A stretch of 64,000 bases of DNA from JACVRW01 sp963819115 (GTDB lineage: Bacteria; Actinomycetota; Thermoleophilia; Solirubrobacterales; Thermoleophilaceae), in NCBI GenBank assembly GCA_963819115.1, contig CAWFUR010000011.1:1860001-1924000 (forward strand), given 5' to 3'. The stretch's first letter is position 1, and the number at the start of each line of letters is the position of its first letter. The position numbers and the translations under genes were made by a program. Of this stretch, positions 1-8,338 are shown in pieces. A model generated the notes under the pieces. The model searched no databases. It saw nothing but the letters and a program-made list of their open reading frames with translations, and was not told the origin of the DNA.

Positions 1-652
1 TGGCCGCCGCGCGGCCCAGGGTGCTCCGCGCGGTGCCGGCCAGCGCGATCAGAAGCACGGCCGCGAGCGCCAGCGTCGCGCCGAGCCCGTTCCAGTAGCC
101 GAGCGGGTAGCTGAGTCGCCCGGCGGTCTCCGGCAGGGCCGCCACCACCCCCTGGTCCGGGAACAGCCCGGGGAAGACCCGGCTGGCGAGTGCGATCGCG
201 CTCACGGCGGTCAGCCCGATGGCCAGGCCCGTGAACCACGCTCGCCCGCTTCCGCCAGGCGAGCCGAGCACCACGAGGGCGAACACTCCCGCGTATGCGA
301 GAGCGCGCACCCCCTCCTCGTACGCGCCGCCGTTGTCGCTCGCCCAGCCGATGGACAGCACCGTGTAGCCGGCGAACGCCGCCAGCAGCACCCCGGCCAC
401 CACGCCGTCGCGGGGAATGGCACTGCGCGGGAACAGCCTGAGGACCACCCCGGCGACCACCACCCACCACACCAGCACGGCGATCACGGCACGCGCCTGA
501 ACCGAGTAGGAACCGCTTGGAATCGCTACTGCGACCGTTCCCAGAGCAACTGCTACGGTGAGAAAATGCTCACTGGAGACCAGCGGCAGACTCGTCTTGC
601 GCCGACGAGGGCGTCTGCGCGGCAGGGTGGTAGCCGTCACCCGTTTCACCAT
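1..652 (-). CDS. O-antigen ligase/polymerase-like membrane protein (3' end outside window)
   Basis: The frame is open on the minus strand from about 652 to the left edge with no stop, so the gene is partial (about 217 residues seen). It encodes several hydrophobic segments, and near the edge the motif RLSYPLGYWNGLG, typical of Wzy/O-antigen ligase-like polytopic proteins that join or polymerise sugar units at the outer face of the membrane. A second protein of the same type lies at 5994-8075. The most upstream ATG (652) has a poor ribosome site. If used, the 5' end overlaps the divergent gene at 566, so an internal start after the Arg-rich stretch is possible. The family is clear; the sugar substrate is not. 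Confidence 0.75.
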   Translation of the reverse strand, partial: MVKRVTATTLPRRRPRRRKTSLPLVSSEHFLTVAVALGTVAVAIPSGSYSVQARAVIAVLVWWVVVAGVVLRLFPRSAIPRDGVVAGVLLAAFAGYTVLSIGWASDNGGAYEEGVRALAYAGVFALVVLGSPGGSGRAWFTGLAIGLTAVSAIALASRVFPGLFPDQGVVAALPETAGRLSYPLGYWNGLGATLALAAVLLIALAGTARSTLGRAAA

Positions 653-1192
653 ATAGACGTGCTTCGGGTGCTCGCGGCGGCTGTCGCTGTCGCCCTTCCC
701 CTCACCGTCGCGGCGGACGCGTTCGCGCAGGCGCCGGGCAGTGACCAGTACAGGCCCTCGTTGCCCACCGCGAAGGGCGGCAAGAACGCGAACAACAAGG
801 CGGCCACGCCCACCCCGAGCCAGTCGGGTACCTCCTCCAACGGCTCGACCTCCGGTCAGGCGACTCCGGCCCCGTCAGGTGGAAATCAGCTGACGAACGC
901 CCAGAAGGCCAAGATCGTCGCGGCCAAGAAGGCCAAGGCGCGGCGGGCGGTCGCCAGGCAGAAGGCCAAGCGCCAGTCTCAGAGGGACAAGGAGATCGCG
1001 GCCGCCACGGTCGCGGCCTCAAACGATGGTGGCGACGACGGTGACGACGACGGCACGCTGGCCTCGGTGGGCAGCGCGCTCACCGACTGGAACGACCCGG
1101 TGCTCCCGGGACTGGTGGTGCTGGTGGCGCTCCTGACCCTCGCCGCCTCCGTCAACGTCCTGATGCGCCGCCGTCGCGACTCCCGCTCCTAG
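566..1192 (+). CDS. Secreted, C-terminally membrane-anchored low-complexity protein
   Basis: The predicted product has 208 residues. A hydrophobic signal segment (about residues 33-50) ends near AFA, followed by a Ser/Thr/Gly/Pro linker, a Lys/Ala-rich helix-prone stretch (residues 105-145) and an acidic Asp/Gly patch. The C-terminus has one membrane helix and the basic tail RRRRDSRS. This suggests a wall-spanning protein held in the membrane by its C-terminus. The ATG at 566 has a GGTGAG site seven bases upstream. GTG at 659 would give a more usual signal peptide but has no ribosome site. I recognise no family. The gene overlaps its convergent neighbour by four bases. Confidence 0.6.
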   Translation: MLTGDQRQTRLAPTRASARQGGSRHPFHHIDVLRVLAAAVAVALPLTVAADAFAQAPGSDQYRPSLPTAKGGKNANNKAATPTPSQSGTSSNGSTSGQATPAPSGGNQLTNAQKAKIVAAKKAKARRAVARQKAKRQSQRDKEIAAATVAASNDGGDDGDDDGTLASVGSALTDWNDPVLPGLVVLVALLTLAASVNVLMRRRRDSRS

Positions 1193-2508
1193 GCCTCGCT
1201 CGGCTCCACGACGCGGAGGTGACGGCGCCAGTCGATGCCGCTGCTCCAGTCGAAGTAGTACTTGCCGTCCGAGGAGCGCGGGATTCCCGCCTGCTTGGCG
1301 AAGCTGACCATCGGGTCCACCTTGCCGAAGCTGGTGTACGTCGACCCGGACTCGAACCAGATCTCCCAGGGCGAGCCCCCGGTGGTGTCACCGACGTAGA
1401 GGCCGTACTCGGACATCGCGCGAAGAATCGTCTTCTTCCAGTCGGGCACCCGCAGGGCGTTGATCTCGGCGGCGGACAGGTCCAGCTGGAAGTGTGCGCC
1501 CTCCGAGGGGGCGTCGGCCCGGTCGGCGCAGGCGAGGCCGTGCCCCTGCGCGGGGAAGTCGATCTTGCCGGAGTCGCACTTCACGAGCATGAAGAGGGCG
1601 TGGTCGATCTGACCGCGCTGCATCTCCTCGGCCCTGATCGTCCCGGCCAGGAGCCCGAAGTGAGCGGCGGTCGCGTCCGATCCGAGGCCGTCCCCGTCGA
1701 TCCGCGTACGGCCGCCCCATGAGGTCACGAGCTTGCCGCCACCGCTGGGCTTCTTCGTCACCTGCCAGAGGTCGTACTCCCAGCCCGAGGCCTGGTCCAC
1801 CACCGTCATGTGGCCATCGTGAGCGCCGGCCGCGCGAGCCTCGTCGGGGATGCGGACCTTCAGGCCCTCGACCTCGCACGTGCCCCAGCTCTCGGTGCAG
1901 TGAATGGTGAACACCGGGTCCGAGCCGGTCGGGTAGTAGGTGGGGTGCTGCCAGTCGGACGTGGTGTCGGCGATGCCCGAACGCAGGTCCTCGGGTGCGC
2001 CCCAGCCGGTCAGGCGCTTCACGATCGCGTCCGAGTTCGAGACCACCCGGGGATGGGCGGGGACACGCGTGTTGAAGGGTGAGTCGTCCGCGTAGGGGCG
2101 CCAGCAGCCACCGGGCCAGGAGCCGATGCCGAAGCCGCCGAGGCCGCGTGCCACGGTGGATGAGGCGGTGCAGGCCGCGCTCTTGACAACGACCACGAGG
2201 CGAGCCGCGGCCGGAGGAGTCGTCTGCTGCGCAACCGCCGGAACCCGGACCTTGAGCCGGCCCTTGCGTGCTCCGGCGCGAAGCGTCTCGGCGCGCAGCG
2301 TGTGGCGGTGGCTGCGGAGCTTGAGGTAGCCCGCGCGGACGGACCTGGGGGTCACGCCGTGAAGATGGAAGACGAGCGCACCGGCGCGCTGCGACGAGGG
2401 AGCGAACACACGCTTGGTCGGGGCGGACGCCGATGCCGTGGGGGCGGCGAGCGTCGCGCCGACGAGAACCAGCGCAGGGACGATCGAGGCAATGGAGCGG
2501 AACCTCAT
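1189..2508 (-). CDS. Secreted protein of unknown function under a c-di-GMP riboswitch
   Basis: The product has 439 residues with a clear signal peptide (MRFRSIASIVPALVLVGATL, then PTASASA). The rest looks like a soluble extracellular domain with several Cys, Trp-rich segments and a conserved-looking centre (HALFMLVKCDSGKIDF), but I cannot assign a catalytic motif. The start is firm: an AAGGAGG site lies nine bases before ATG. A c-di-GMP-I riboswitch sits in the leader, so output should depend on c-di-GMP. The position inside an exopolysaccharide block suggests a surface or matrix role, which is inference. Confidence 0.7.
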   Translation of the reverse strand: MRFRSIASIVPALVLVGATLAAPTASASAPTKRVFAPSSQRAGALVFHLHGVTPRSVRAGYLKLRSHRHTLRAETLRAGARKGRLKVRVPAVAQQTTPPAAARLVVVVKSAACTASSTVARGLGGFGIGSWPGGCWRPYADDSPFNTRVPAHPRVVSNSDAIVKRLTGWGAPEDLRSGIADTTSDWQHPTYYPTGSDPVFTIHCTESWGTCEVEGLKVRIPDEARAAGAHDGHMTVVDQASGWEYDLWQVTKKPSGGGKLVTSWGGRTRIDGDGLGSDATAAHFGLLAGTIRAEEMQRGQIDHALFMLVKCDSGKIDFPAQGHGLACADRADAPSEGAHFQLDLSAAEINALRVPDWKKTILRAMSEYGLYVGDTTGGSPWEIWFESGSTYTSFGKVDPMVSFAKQAGIPRSSDGKYYFDWSSGIDWRRHLRVVEPSEA

Positions 2509-2550
2509 TGAAAAGGACCTCCTTGGGACGTTTCGGGCCGCCCACCCGAA

Positions 2551-2640
2551 TCCGTCCTTCGGTAACCAGGCTGGCTCGCGGCGCGAGCTCCTCGGCTTTG
2601 CGGACCCGCCTCACAGCGGGGGTGCCTTTGTCGGGAGGGG
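2551..2640 (-). promoter_or_regulatory. c-di-GMP-I (GEMM-I) riboswitch
   Basis: Read on the minus strand, the leader of the 1189-2508 gene carries the class I hallmarks in order: a GGCACC/GAGGCGGGTCC segment, CGCAAAGCC, a short hairpin with GAGCTCGCG/CGCGAGC arms, then GCCTGGTTACCGA. These match the two ligand-flanking helices and the tetraloop receptor of the class. The 3' arm contains AAGGAC, which can pair with GTCCTT just after the Shine-Dalgarno (plus positions 2513-2518 and 2554-2559). Translational control is therefore plausible. Which state c-di-GMP favours cannot be read from sequence. Confidence 0.85.
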
Positions 2641-2802
2641 CGACTTCTTGGCCTTCTCCAACCCATCGACGGCGTGATGCGGCCACTGGCGGTACCGGGC
2701 CAGGACGTGGACGCATGTTGGAACCGACGTTGAGGCGGAGGCGCGAGAAACCGCTACCGTCCTGGGCACCGATCTCGGTCGTACGGTGGTGGCAGGCGGG
2801 GG

Positions 2803-5104
2803 ATGAGGGCGTTTCCGCAGGCCTCTAATCGGCGCTCAAGGATGCGAGCGGTGCGGCCGACGAATGTGCGAGATGGCAGAACTACACTCCGCTTTCCACT
2901 GAACTCCGCACACGACATCTCCGCCCCGCCGCGCCCCTCAGAAGGCGCTCTCGGCCCGTACATCCGTGCGATCCGCAGTCACCGCGTTCTCGTCATCGTG
3001 GTCACGCTCGCCGCGGTCGCCGCGGCCATCGCGTGGAGCGTGCTGCGCGCGCCCACCTACACGGCCACCGCCGAGATGCTCGTGACCCCCGTGGCCCAGG
3101 ACGATCAGACCTTCCTCGGCCTGCCCGTCCTGCGTGACTCGGGCGACCCCACCCGGTCGGTCCAGACCGCCGGCAACCAGATCCATTCTTCCGCGGCCGC
3201 CCAGCGCACCGCCGACAAGCTCGGGGGAGACTGGACCCGCAACAAGGTCCTCGACGCGATCAAGGTCACGCCGGAGGGCCAGAGCAACATCCTCGCGGTC
3301 GCCGCCAAGGCCGATTCGGCCAAGGAAGCGGCCCTGCTCGCCAACACCTTCACCACCTCCGCGATCGATGCACGGCGCGAGGTGCTCACCAAGCAGGCCG
3401 GTCCCGCGCTGGATCGCCTGAACTCCCTCAAGGGAGAGCTCGGCCCCAACACCGAGGCGCTGGCCACCGTGACCGAGCGCATCAACGCGCTCGAGAAGGT
3501 CCGCGTCGACGGCGACCCCACGATCAGCATCTCGCAGGCGGCGAATGTCCCCGAGAAGGCCAGCGGGCTGCCGCTGCCGGTGGTGCTGATCCTGGCCGCC
3601 CTGGCGGGCTTCACGCTCGGATCGGGTGGCGCCCTGCTGCTCGAGCTCACCGAGCGCCGGATCCGCAACGAGGAGGAGGCCGTGAGCCTCTACCCGCTGC
3701 CGGTCCTGGCCCGCATCCCGATCCTGAAGGGGAGCCAGCTCCGCGGCCGCCAGGCCTCCGGGTGGCACATGCTCCCTGCGGTCAGGGAGGCCTTCCGAAC
3801 CCTGATGATCCAGCTCGGGCCGAATCCCGAGGGCCGCGCCCATGTGGTGATGGTCACGAGCGCGTCGACCGGCGACGGCAAGACGACCTCGGCCGTGAAC
3901 CTCGCCGCGGCGGCAGCGGCCAGCGGCGACCCGGTGATCCTTCTCGACTTCGACCTCCGCAAGCCGGACGTGGGCCGCACCCTCGGGGTGCAGGCCGGCA
4001 CCGAGCTCACCGGGCTGCTCCAGCCCGAGACCCAGCTTCGCGACCTGCTCTCCCCCGCTCCCGGACTGCCCGCGCTGTCGGTGCTGACCACGAGCGTCGC
4101 CGAGGGCGACGTGGCCTTGGTCGAGGCGCTCAGCCGCCGGCTCCCGGAGCTGATCGCGGACGCCCGCGAGCTCTGCAACTACGTGGTGATCGACACGGCG
4201 CCCATCGGCGAGATCTCCGACGCGCTCCGCCTGGTGCGCGACGTGGACAACATCGTGGTGGTCACCCGCCCGGGCAGCACCAACCGCGCCAACTTCGAGA
4301 TGATGCGCGACCTCCTGGAGCGGACGGCGTACACGCCGGCCGGCTTCCTGGTCATCGGCGACTCCACGCCGCGCACCAGCGCCTATTACGCCTACGGGGC
4401 CACGGGCCGCGAGCTCTTCGCATCCGCGGGCGAGTCGCCGGCGGCCGCCGAGCAGCGGTCCCCCGCGTTCCGTTCCTCCGGCGGCCGGTCCGCGGACTCC
4501 ACCTCCACCCCCGCTCGATCCGAGCGCACCGTCTCCCCCGAGCGCACCGAGCGCCCGCGGCCGGCGAGCGACGACGGGGCCCGCGCGGCGGAACGAGTCG
4601 AGCAAGGCCCCTGAAGGCGAGCGCGACCGCACCCCCGCGCAGGCACGCTCCGCAGCCGCCACCCAGAGCGGCGGATCGCCACGGCAGGCCCCGGAGCGCG
4701 AGAGCGGCCACCGCGAGGAGCGTGGGGACCGTGGGGATCGCCCCACCGCCTCCAACGGACCGGCCCCCTCAGCCCCGAGCGGCTCGAAGCAGCGGCCCGA
4801 CCGTGACCACGGACCTTCCCCCTCAGGCGATGTCGGATCGAAGCAGCGCCCCGACCGTGGCAGCGGATCGGCCCCCTCCGGCGAGGGTTCGTCCAAGCAG
4901 CGCACCGAGAGCCCGAACGGCGAGACCAGCCCGCGCGGCGAGCGCGCCGCCGAGGGCGCCCGCACCGAGGGCCCGCGCAGCGAGCGGTCGAACGGCGAGG
5001 GCTCCCAGGAGCACCGAGGCGGCAACCAGGGCGGCAGCGGAGCACCGCGCCGTCCCGCACGGCCGCCCCGCTCCGAGGACCGCCCCTCCAAGGGCTCGAA
5101 CTAG
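2803..5104 (+). CDS. Wzz-type chain-length determinant fused to BY-kinase; tail probably frameshifted
   Basis: The first frame runs 2803-4614 (603 residues). It has an N-terminal membrane helix (about 60-80), a Wzz-like periplasmic part with heptad-like Leu, and a second helix near 255-280. A cytoplasmic P-loop domain follows: Walker A SASTGDGKTT near 352, Walker A' LLDFDLRKPDVG near 380, and a Tyr cluster YYAYG near 527. This is the CapAB/CpsCD architecture that controls polysaccharide chain length and export by tyrosine phosphorylation. After TGA at 4612 the Ser/Pro/Arg/Glu-rich tail clearly continues in the +1 frame for about 160 codons to TAG at 5102, with no start codon of its own. The start may be ATG 2842 instead. 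Confidence 0.8.
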
Positions 5105-5173
5105 CTCCCTCGCCTTATCCCCCTTCTGTTGGGTTGCTGTGGGGGTCAGTCGTTCGCCGCTTCCCGCGGACCT

Positions 5174-5400
5174 CTCGCGGCTTCGCCGCTCGTTCGCTCG
5201 CCCCGGAGGCGCTCGCTCTGACACGGTCCGCGTGGAGGGCGACCGCCGGTCCCACGGCACGTGTGGTTGACCAGCCCGCTAACGCTCTTCTTGAAAAAGC
5301 AGGGAGGGACGGACGCTGCTGTGAGGGCCGCGGTCAAACGCCCGACCGGACCATGCCAGAGGAGTCCGAGAGTGCGACGAACGAGCGGCGAAGCCGCGAG
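5174..5400. repeat. 23-bp perfect inverted repeat flanking about 180 bp
   Basis: The left arm starts CTCGCGGCTTCGCCGC at 5174. The right arm at 5378-5400 is its exact reverse complement, ending GCGGCGAAGCCGCGAG. The 181 bases between have no gene. This layout fits a small non-autonomous element or a long-range RNA fold. No target-site duplication was evident. Confidence 0.6.
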
Positions 5401-5511
5401 CAGTCCGGACGGGCGGTGAACGCGGACCCCCCGCCAACCCCCTCAGCGCCACCTCCGCGCGCCCCTCAGTACCTCCGCCACCCCACACCGACACCAGCAC
5501 GGAAACACGAA

Positions 5512-5532
5512 AGCCGCCCTTAGGGGGCGGCT
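5512..5532 (+). terminator. Hairpin, probable terminator of the Wzz/BY-kinase unit
   Basis: AGCCGCCC and GGGCGGCT form an eight-pair GC stem with a five-base loop. It lies between two convergent transcription units and has no clear T run. Confidence 0.45.
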
Positions 5533-5539
5533 CACGAGC

Positions 5540-5571
5540 AGAGGGCGGCGGCTCTTACCGCCGCCCTCTTT
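5540..5571. terminator. Strong bidirectional hairpin terminator
   Basis: AGAGGGCGGCGG and CCGCCGCCCTCT give a perfect 12-pair stem around a six-base loop, followed by TT on the plus strand. It sits between convergent genes and could stop transcription from both. Confidence 0.65.
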
Positions 5572-5580
5572 GGTCCCTGA

Positions 5581-5616
5581 ACGCAAGAAGGACCGCCGAA
5601 GCGGTCCTCGTTGCGT
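5581..5616 (-). terminator. Terminator of the LPFTG protein gene
   Basis: GGACCGC and GCGGTCC form a stem with a four-base loop, extended by outer arms ACGCAA and TTGCGT. It begins 13 bases after the stop codon of the minus-strand gene at 5629. Confidence 0.6.
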
Positions 5617-5628
5617 CTGTGCAGATGC

Positions 5629-5940
5629 TTAGGCCTGCGTGTTGTTCGTGCGCAGGGTGCGGTGCAGGATGAGTCCGGTACCGAGAAGTCCGGCACCGAC
5701 GATGGCGAACACGCCGAGCTCAAGTCCCGTGAAGGGCAGCTCGCCGCTCGTGTCGGCAGCGGTCGTCGCGGCCGGAGCAGCGGCAGCGTTCTCGCCACCG
5801 GTACCGCCGGCGGGTCCCTGCGAGATTCCCGCGAGTCCGCCGTAGGCGTCTCCGGTGGGAGTCTGCGCGAAGGCCGAAGCCGACATCAGAGCCAGCGCTG
5901 CGGTGACAACCGCAGCAAATATGAGAAGTCGCTTAGTCAA
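5629..5940 (-). CDS. Small LPFTG-type sortase-anchored surface protein
   Basis: The product has 103 residues: a signal peptide ending at SAFA, a short Gly/Ala/Thr-rich spacer, then LPFTG, a hydrophobic helix and a basic tail (HRTLRTNN). This is the full order of a cell-wall sorting signal, so sortase should cleave after Thr and link the protein to peptidoglycan. No sortase lies in the window. The start is TTG at 5940 with AAGGGG upstream. The mature surface part is only about 45 residues, too short for a folded adhesin. It may be a wall spacer or the subunit of a surface layer. Confidence 0.75.
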   Translation of the reverse strand: MTKRLLIFAAVVTAALALMSASAFAQTPTGDAYGGLAGISQGPAGGTGGENAAAAPAATTAADTSGELPFTGLELGVFAIVGAGLLGTGLILHRTLRTNNTQA

Positions 5941-5993
5941 AATGTTTCAAGTCCCCTTGGATGAGAGTTACTCCCAGCCCGGTCCAACGTACC

Positions 5994-8075
5994 TCACCTC
6001 CCGGACGTTGTAAAGCGTGCATGAGCATCGCGCTGGATCGTCCGATTTTCCTCCAAGGAATCTACCTTTTTGTGCTTTTTGATGGCCCGATTGAGCTGCG
6101 TAAGCACCGGATCACGCGCATTCATGACGCGGGCCAGAGCCAGCTCGCGCGCGCCCGCGCGGAAGTGTCCCTCGCCCGTGGAGAGCAGCGCCAGCTGGTA
6201 GTGCGCGAGCCAGTTGTCCTCCACGGTGAGGGAATGCTCGAAGGCCTTGCGGGCCGCTGGGTAGTCCCGCGCGGAGATGGCGATCCGGCCCTGCGCCAGG
6301 TCCGGCTCGAGCGAGACGGGGTTCAGCGAGCGGGCGCGATCCAGGTCGTCGAAGGCGGCCGGGAGGTTGGCGGCGCCCACCTCCTCGGCGCGATTCGAGT
6401 ACCGCACGGACAGGTAGGGCGGGACCAAGGAGACGAGCGCCACGACCGCCACCACGCCCACAGCCACTGAGGCTCCCACGCCGACGCGCCGGCGGCCGCC
6501 CTCCGTCGCACCGCCGGGCTTCACGGCCCCACTCACGGCGGCCGCGGCAGCCACCAGGGCCACGATCGGCAGGGCGAATGCCGGCGAAGCCACGGCCGGG
6601 ATCTCCTCGAGCCAGTCGAAGTTCAGGTGCACGGCGAAGTACGCGGCCATGGCGAGCGCGGTGGCGAGCACCAGGGCGGGGCCGCGCTCGACGCGGCGGC
6701 GCAGCATCGCCCCGGCCGCGAACAGCGTCAGGAAGAATCCCACGAGCAGCGCCGCCCCGACGAAGCCGCCCTCGCCCAGCGCCCGCAGGAACATGTTGTG
6801 CACGTAGCGCGAGTGCTTGGCCTCGTGGCGCCGCGCCGTGTACTCGCGCTCGAAGTTCCCCGTGCCGATCCCCGCCACGGGGTTCTCCTGGAAGAGGTCG
6901 ATCGCCACCCTCCAGTAGTCGGGCCGCTCGTACGGGTCCAGGTTCGACACGCGCGCCCCCTTCACCGACGAGTACTCGCCGCCGGTGAGCGTCGTCCACT
7001 GCGTATCGACCGTGTCCGAGATCCTCCCGGTGTTGGCCAGCCCCACCGCCACCACTCCGAGGGCGGCCAGAACGGCCAGCGCCGCGGTGCCCCGCCGCGC
7101 GGCCCGGTGCAAGCCATCGTTACGGCGCACACCGCGCTCCGCCAGCGCGAGAAGCACCCCGAGCACGCCGGCCACGAGCGCCGACGGCCACACCGCGGCC
7201 ACGGCGTCGTCGAGCGCGGGGCCGAGCCGACCTCCGACCTCGCCGGTGTCGTAGACGTTGAGGAGCGGCCCTGCCGCCAGGGCCACCGAGCCGGCGAGAG
7301 CCACCAGCCGCACCCCGATCCGGAGGCGGTCCGGGGCATAGGCCATGAACACCACCAGGGCCACAGCCCCGCCGATCACCGATGCGCGGCTCTGGGAGAG
7401 CATCGTGAAGTCCACAAGCAGGGCGGCCGCGCCCAGTAAGAGCCCGCTGAGCGCAGGGTGCAGATCGCGGTCGGACGAGATGCCGAAGGCCACCAGCGCG
7501 GCCATGGCGCCCAGCGCGGCATTGCCATTGACGTAGCCGATGGGGTGCTGGTAGCGAACCTCGAAGAGGTAGTTGCTCAGGTGAGGGGTGCCCACAGCAC
7601 CCATGAGCGAGAAGGCGGCGACCACCGCTATCCCCAGCGCCCAGGCTCCGAACAGCCACTTGGCGGACGTGGGTGTCCATGGCAGAAGCGACAGGGCCCA
7701 GGCGACGGCGAGGAACAGCAGCATCTTGTTCGCCGACTCCCAGGCGCTGCCCGTGGAATCGGCCCAGAGGAGCGAGGCGTAGGCCCACCCGACGTAACCG
7801 GCCAGCATCAGAAGGGCGATGCGGGCGCCGCGGGCGGCGGGAAGCACCCTCCCGGTGGCCATCCCCACCACCAGGGCCACCGCGACGGTCAGGATCGTGG
7901 CGGGGTACCACTCCTTGGGGAAGTAGCCGCCGCTGTTGGGCGCCAGGTAGATCCAGAGCCCGAGGATCGGGACCGTCGGGAGCAGAGGTAAGACTGTCCG
8001 CGCGAAGGTCGGGGAGATCCCGAAAGACGCCTGCTCCGCCTGATCCGATTCGCGCTCCAGAACGTCAGTAGACAT
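5994..8075 (-). CDS. O-antigen ligase family protein with C-terminal TPR-like domain
   Basis: The product has about 693 residues. Roughly a dozen membrane helices fill residues 20-560, with motifs of the Wzy/O-antigen ligase fold: HPIGYVNGNA near 175 and HNMFLRALGEGGFVG before the last helices. The final 130 residues are soluble and helix-repeat-like (NPVSLEPDLAQGRIAISA, then ARKAFEHSL), resembling tetratricopeptide repeats. It probably polymerises or ligates surface glycan using lipid-linked donors. I chose ATG 8075 (MSTDVLERE) over the ATG six codons upstream. It is divergent from the sugar transferase at 8339. Confidence 0.8.
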   Translation of the reverse strand: MSTDVLERESDQAEQASFGISPTFARTVLPLLPTVPILGLWIYLAPNSGGYFPKEWYPATILTVAVALVVGMATGRVLPAARGARIALLMLAGYVGWAYASLLWADSTGSAWESANKMLLFLAVAWALSLLPWTPTSAKWLFGAWALGIAVVAAFSLMGAVGTPHLSNYLFEVRYQHPIGYVNGNAALGAMAALVAFGISSDRDLHPALSGLLLGAAALLVDFTMLSQSRASVIGGAVALVVFMAYAPDRLRIGVRLVALAGSVALAAGPLLNVYDTGEVGGRLGPALDDAVAAVWPSALVAGVLGVLLALAERGVRRNDGLHRAARRGTAALAVLAALGVVAVGLANTGRISDTVDTQWTTLTGGEYSSVKGARVSNLDPYERPDYWRVAIDLFQENPVAGIGTGNFEREYTARRHEAKHSRYVHNMFLRALGEGGFVGAALLVGFFLTLFAAGAMLRRRVERGPALVLATALAMAAYFAVHLNFDWLEEIPAVASPAFALPIVALVAAAAAVSGAVKPGGATEGGRRRVGVGASVAVGVVAVVALVSLVPPYLSVRYSNRAEEVGAANLPAAFDDLDRARSLNPVSLEPDLAQGRIAISARDYPAARKAFEHSLTVEDNWLAHYQLALLSTGEGHFRAGARELALARVMNARDPVLTQLNRAIKKHKKVDSLEENRTIQRDAHARFTTSGR

Positions 8076-8338
8076 CAGAACCGGCTCGCACAACAGCGGT
8101 CCAACCGGCGAGTGGAGACCCGTTGATCGCTATACAAAAAACAGGGGTCCCGTGTTGTGGCGAAATGAAAAGACCGAGGGTATGATCGCCAAGGACGAGC
8201 CGGAAAGCTGCCGGAAGCCGCTTGGGGTGAGTCGATCTGTTCAGTCGTCGTAGGGGGCATCGTCGCGCCTCCAGCGTGGTCCGCCTGCGCGGGGGATTCA
8301 GCCTATTCGTCTTTTCGGCCGATGTAGAACCGAACTAA

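Larger units (their letters stand above)
5105..5628. other. Gene-free stretch with inverted repeat and hairpins
   Basis: About 520 bases without a convincing gene. Reading frames here have Arg/Pro-rich composition and no third-position bias or ribosome sites. It contains a perfect 23-base inverted repeat (5174-5196 with 5378-5400) and, at its right end, three strong hairpins that probably terminate transcription from both sides. Confidence 0.6.

Noticed and set aside
2938..5091. A 717-codon open frame on the minus strand opposite the Wzz/BY-kinase
   Set aside because: It mirrors the GC-rich third positions of the real gene, is Arg/Gly-rich and matches no fold.
5134..5523. A 129-codon open frame in the gene-free stretch
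   Set aside because: No ribosome site, composition typical of random GC-rich DNA, and it contains both arms of the inverted repeat.
8094..8338. Structured leader between the ligase and sugar transferase genes
   Set aside because: Several short complementary segments are present, but no known riboswitch pattern and no clear stem.
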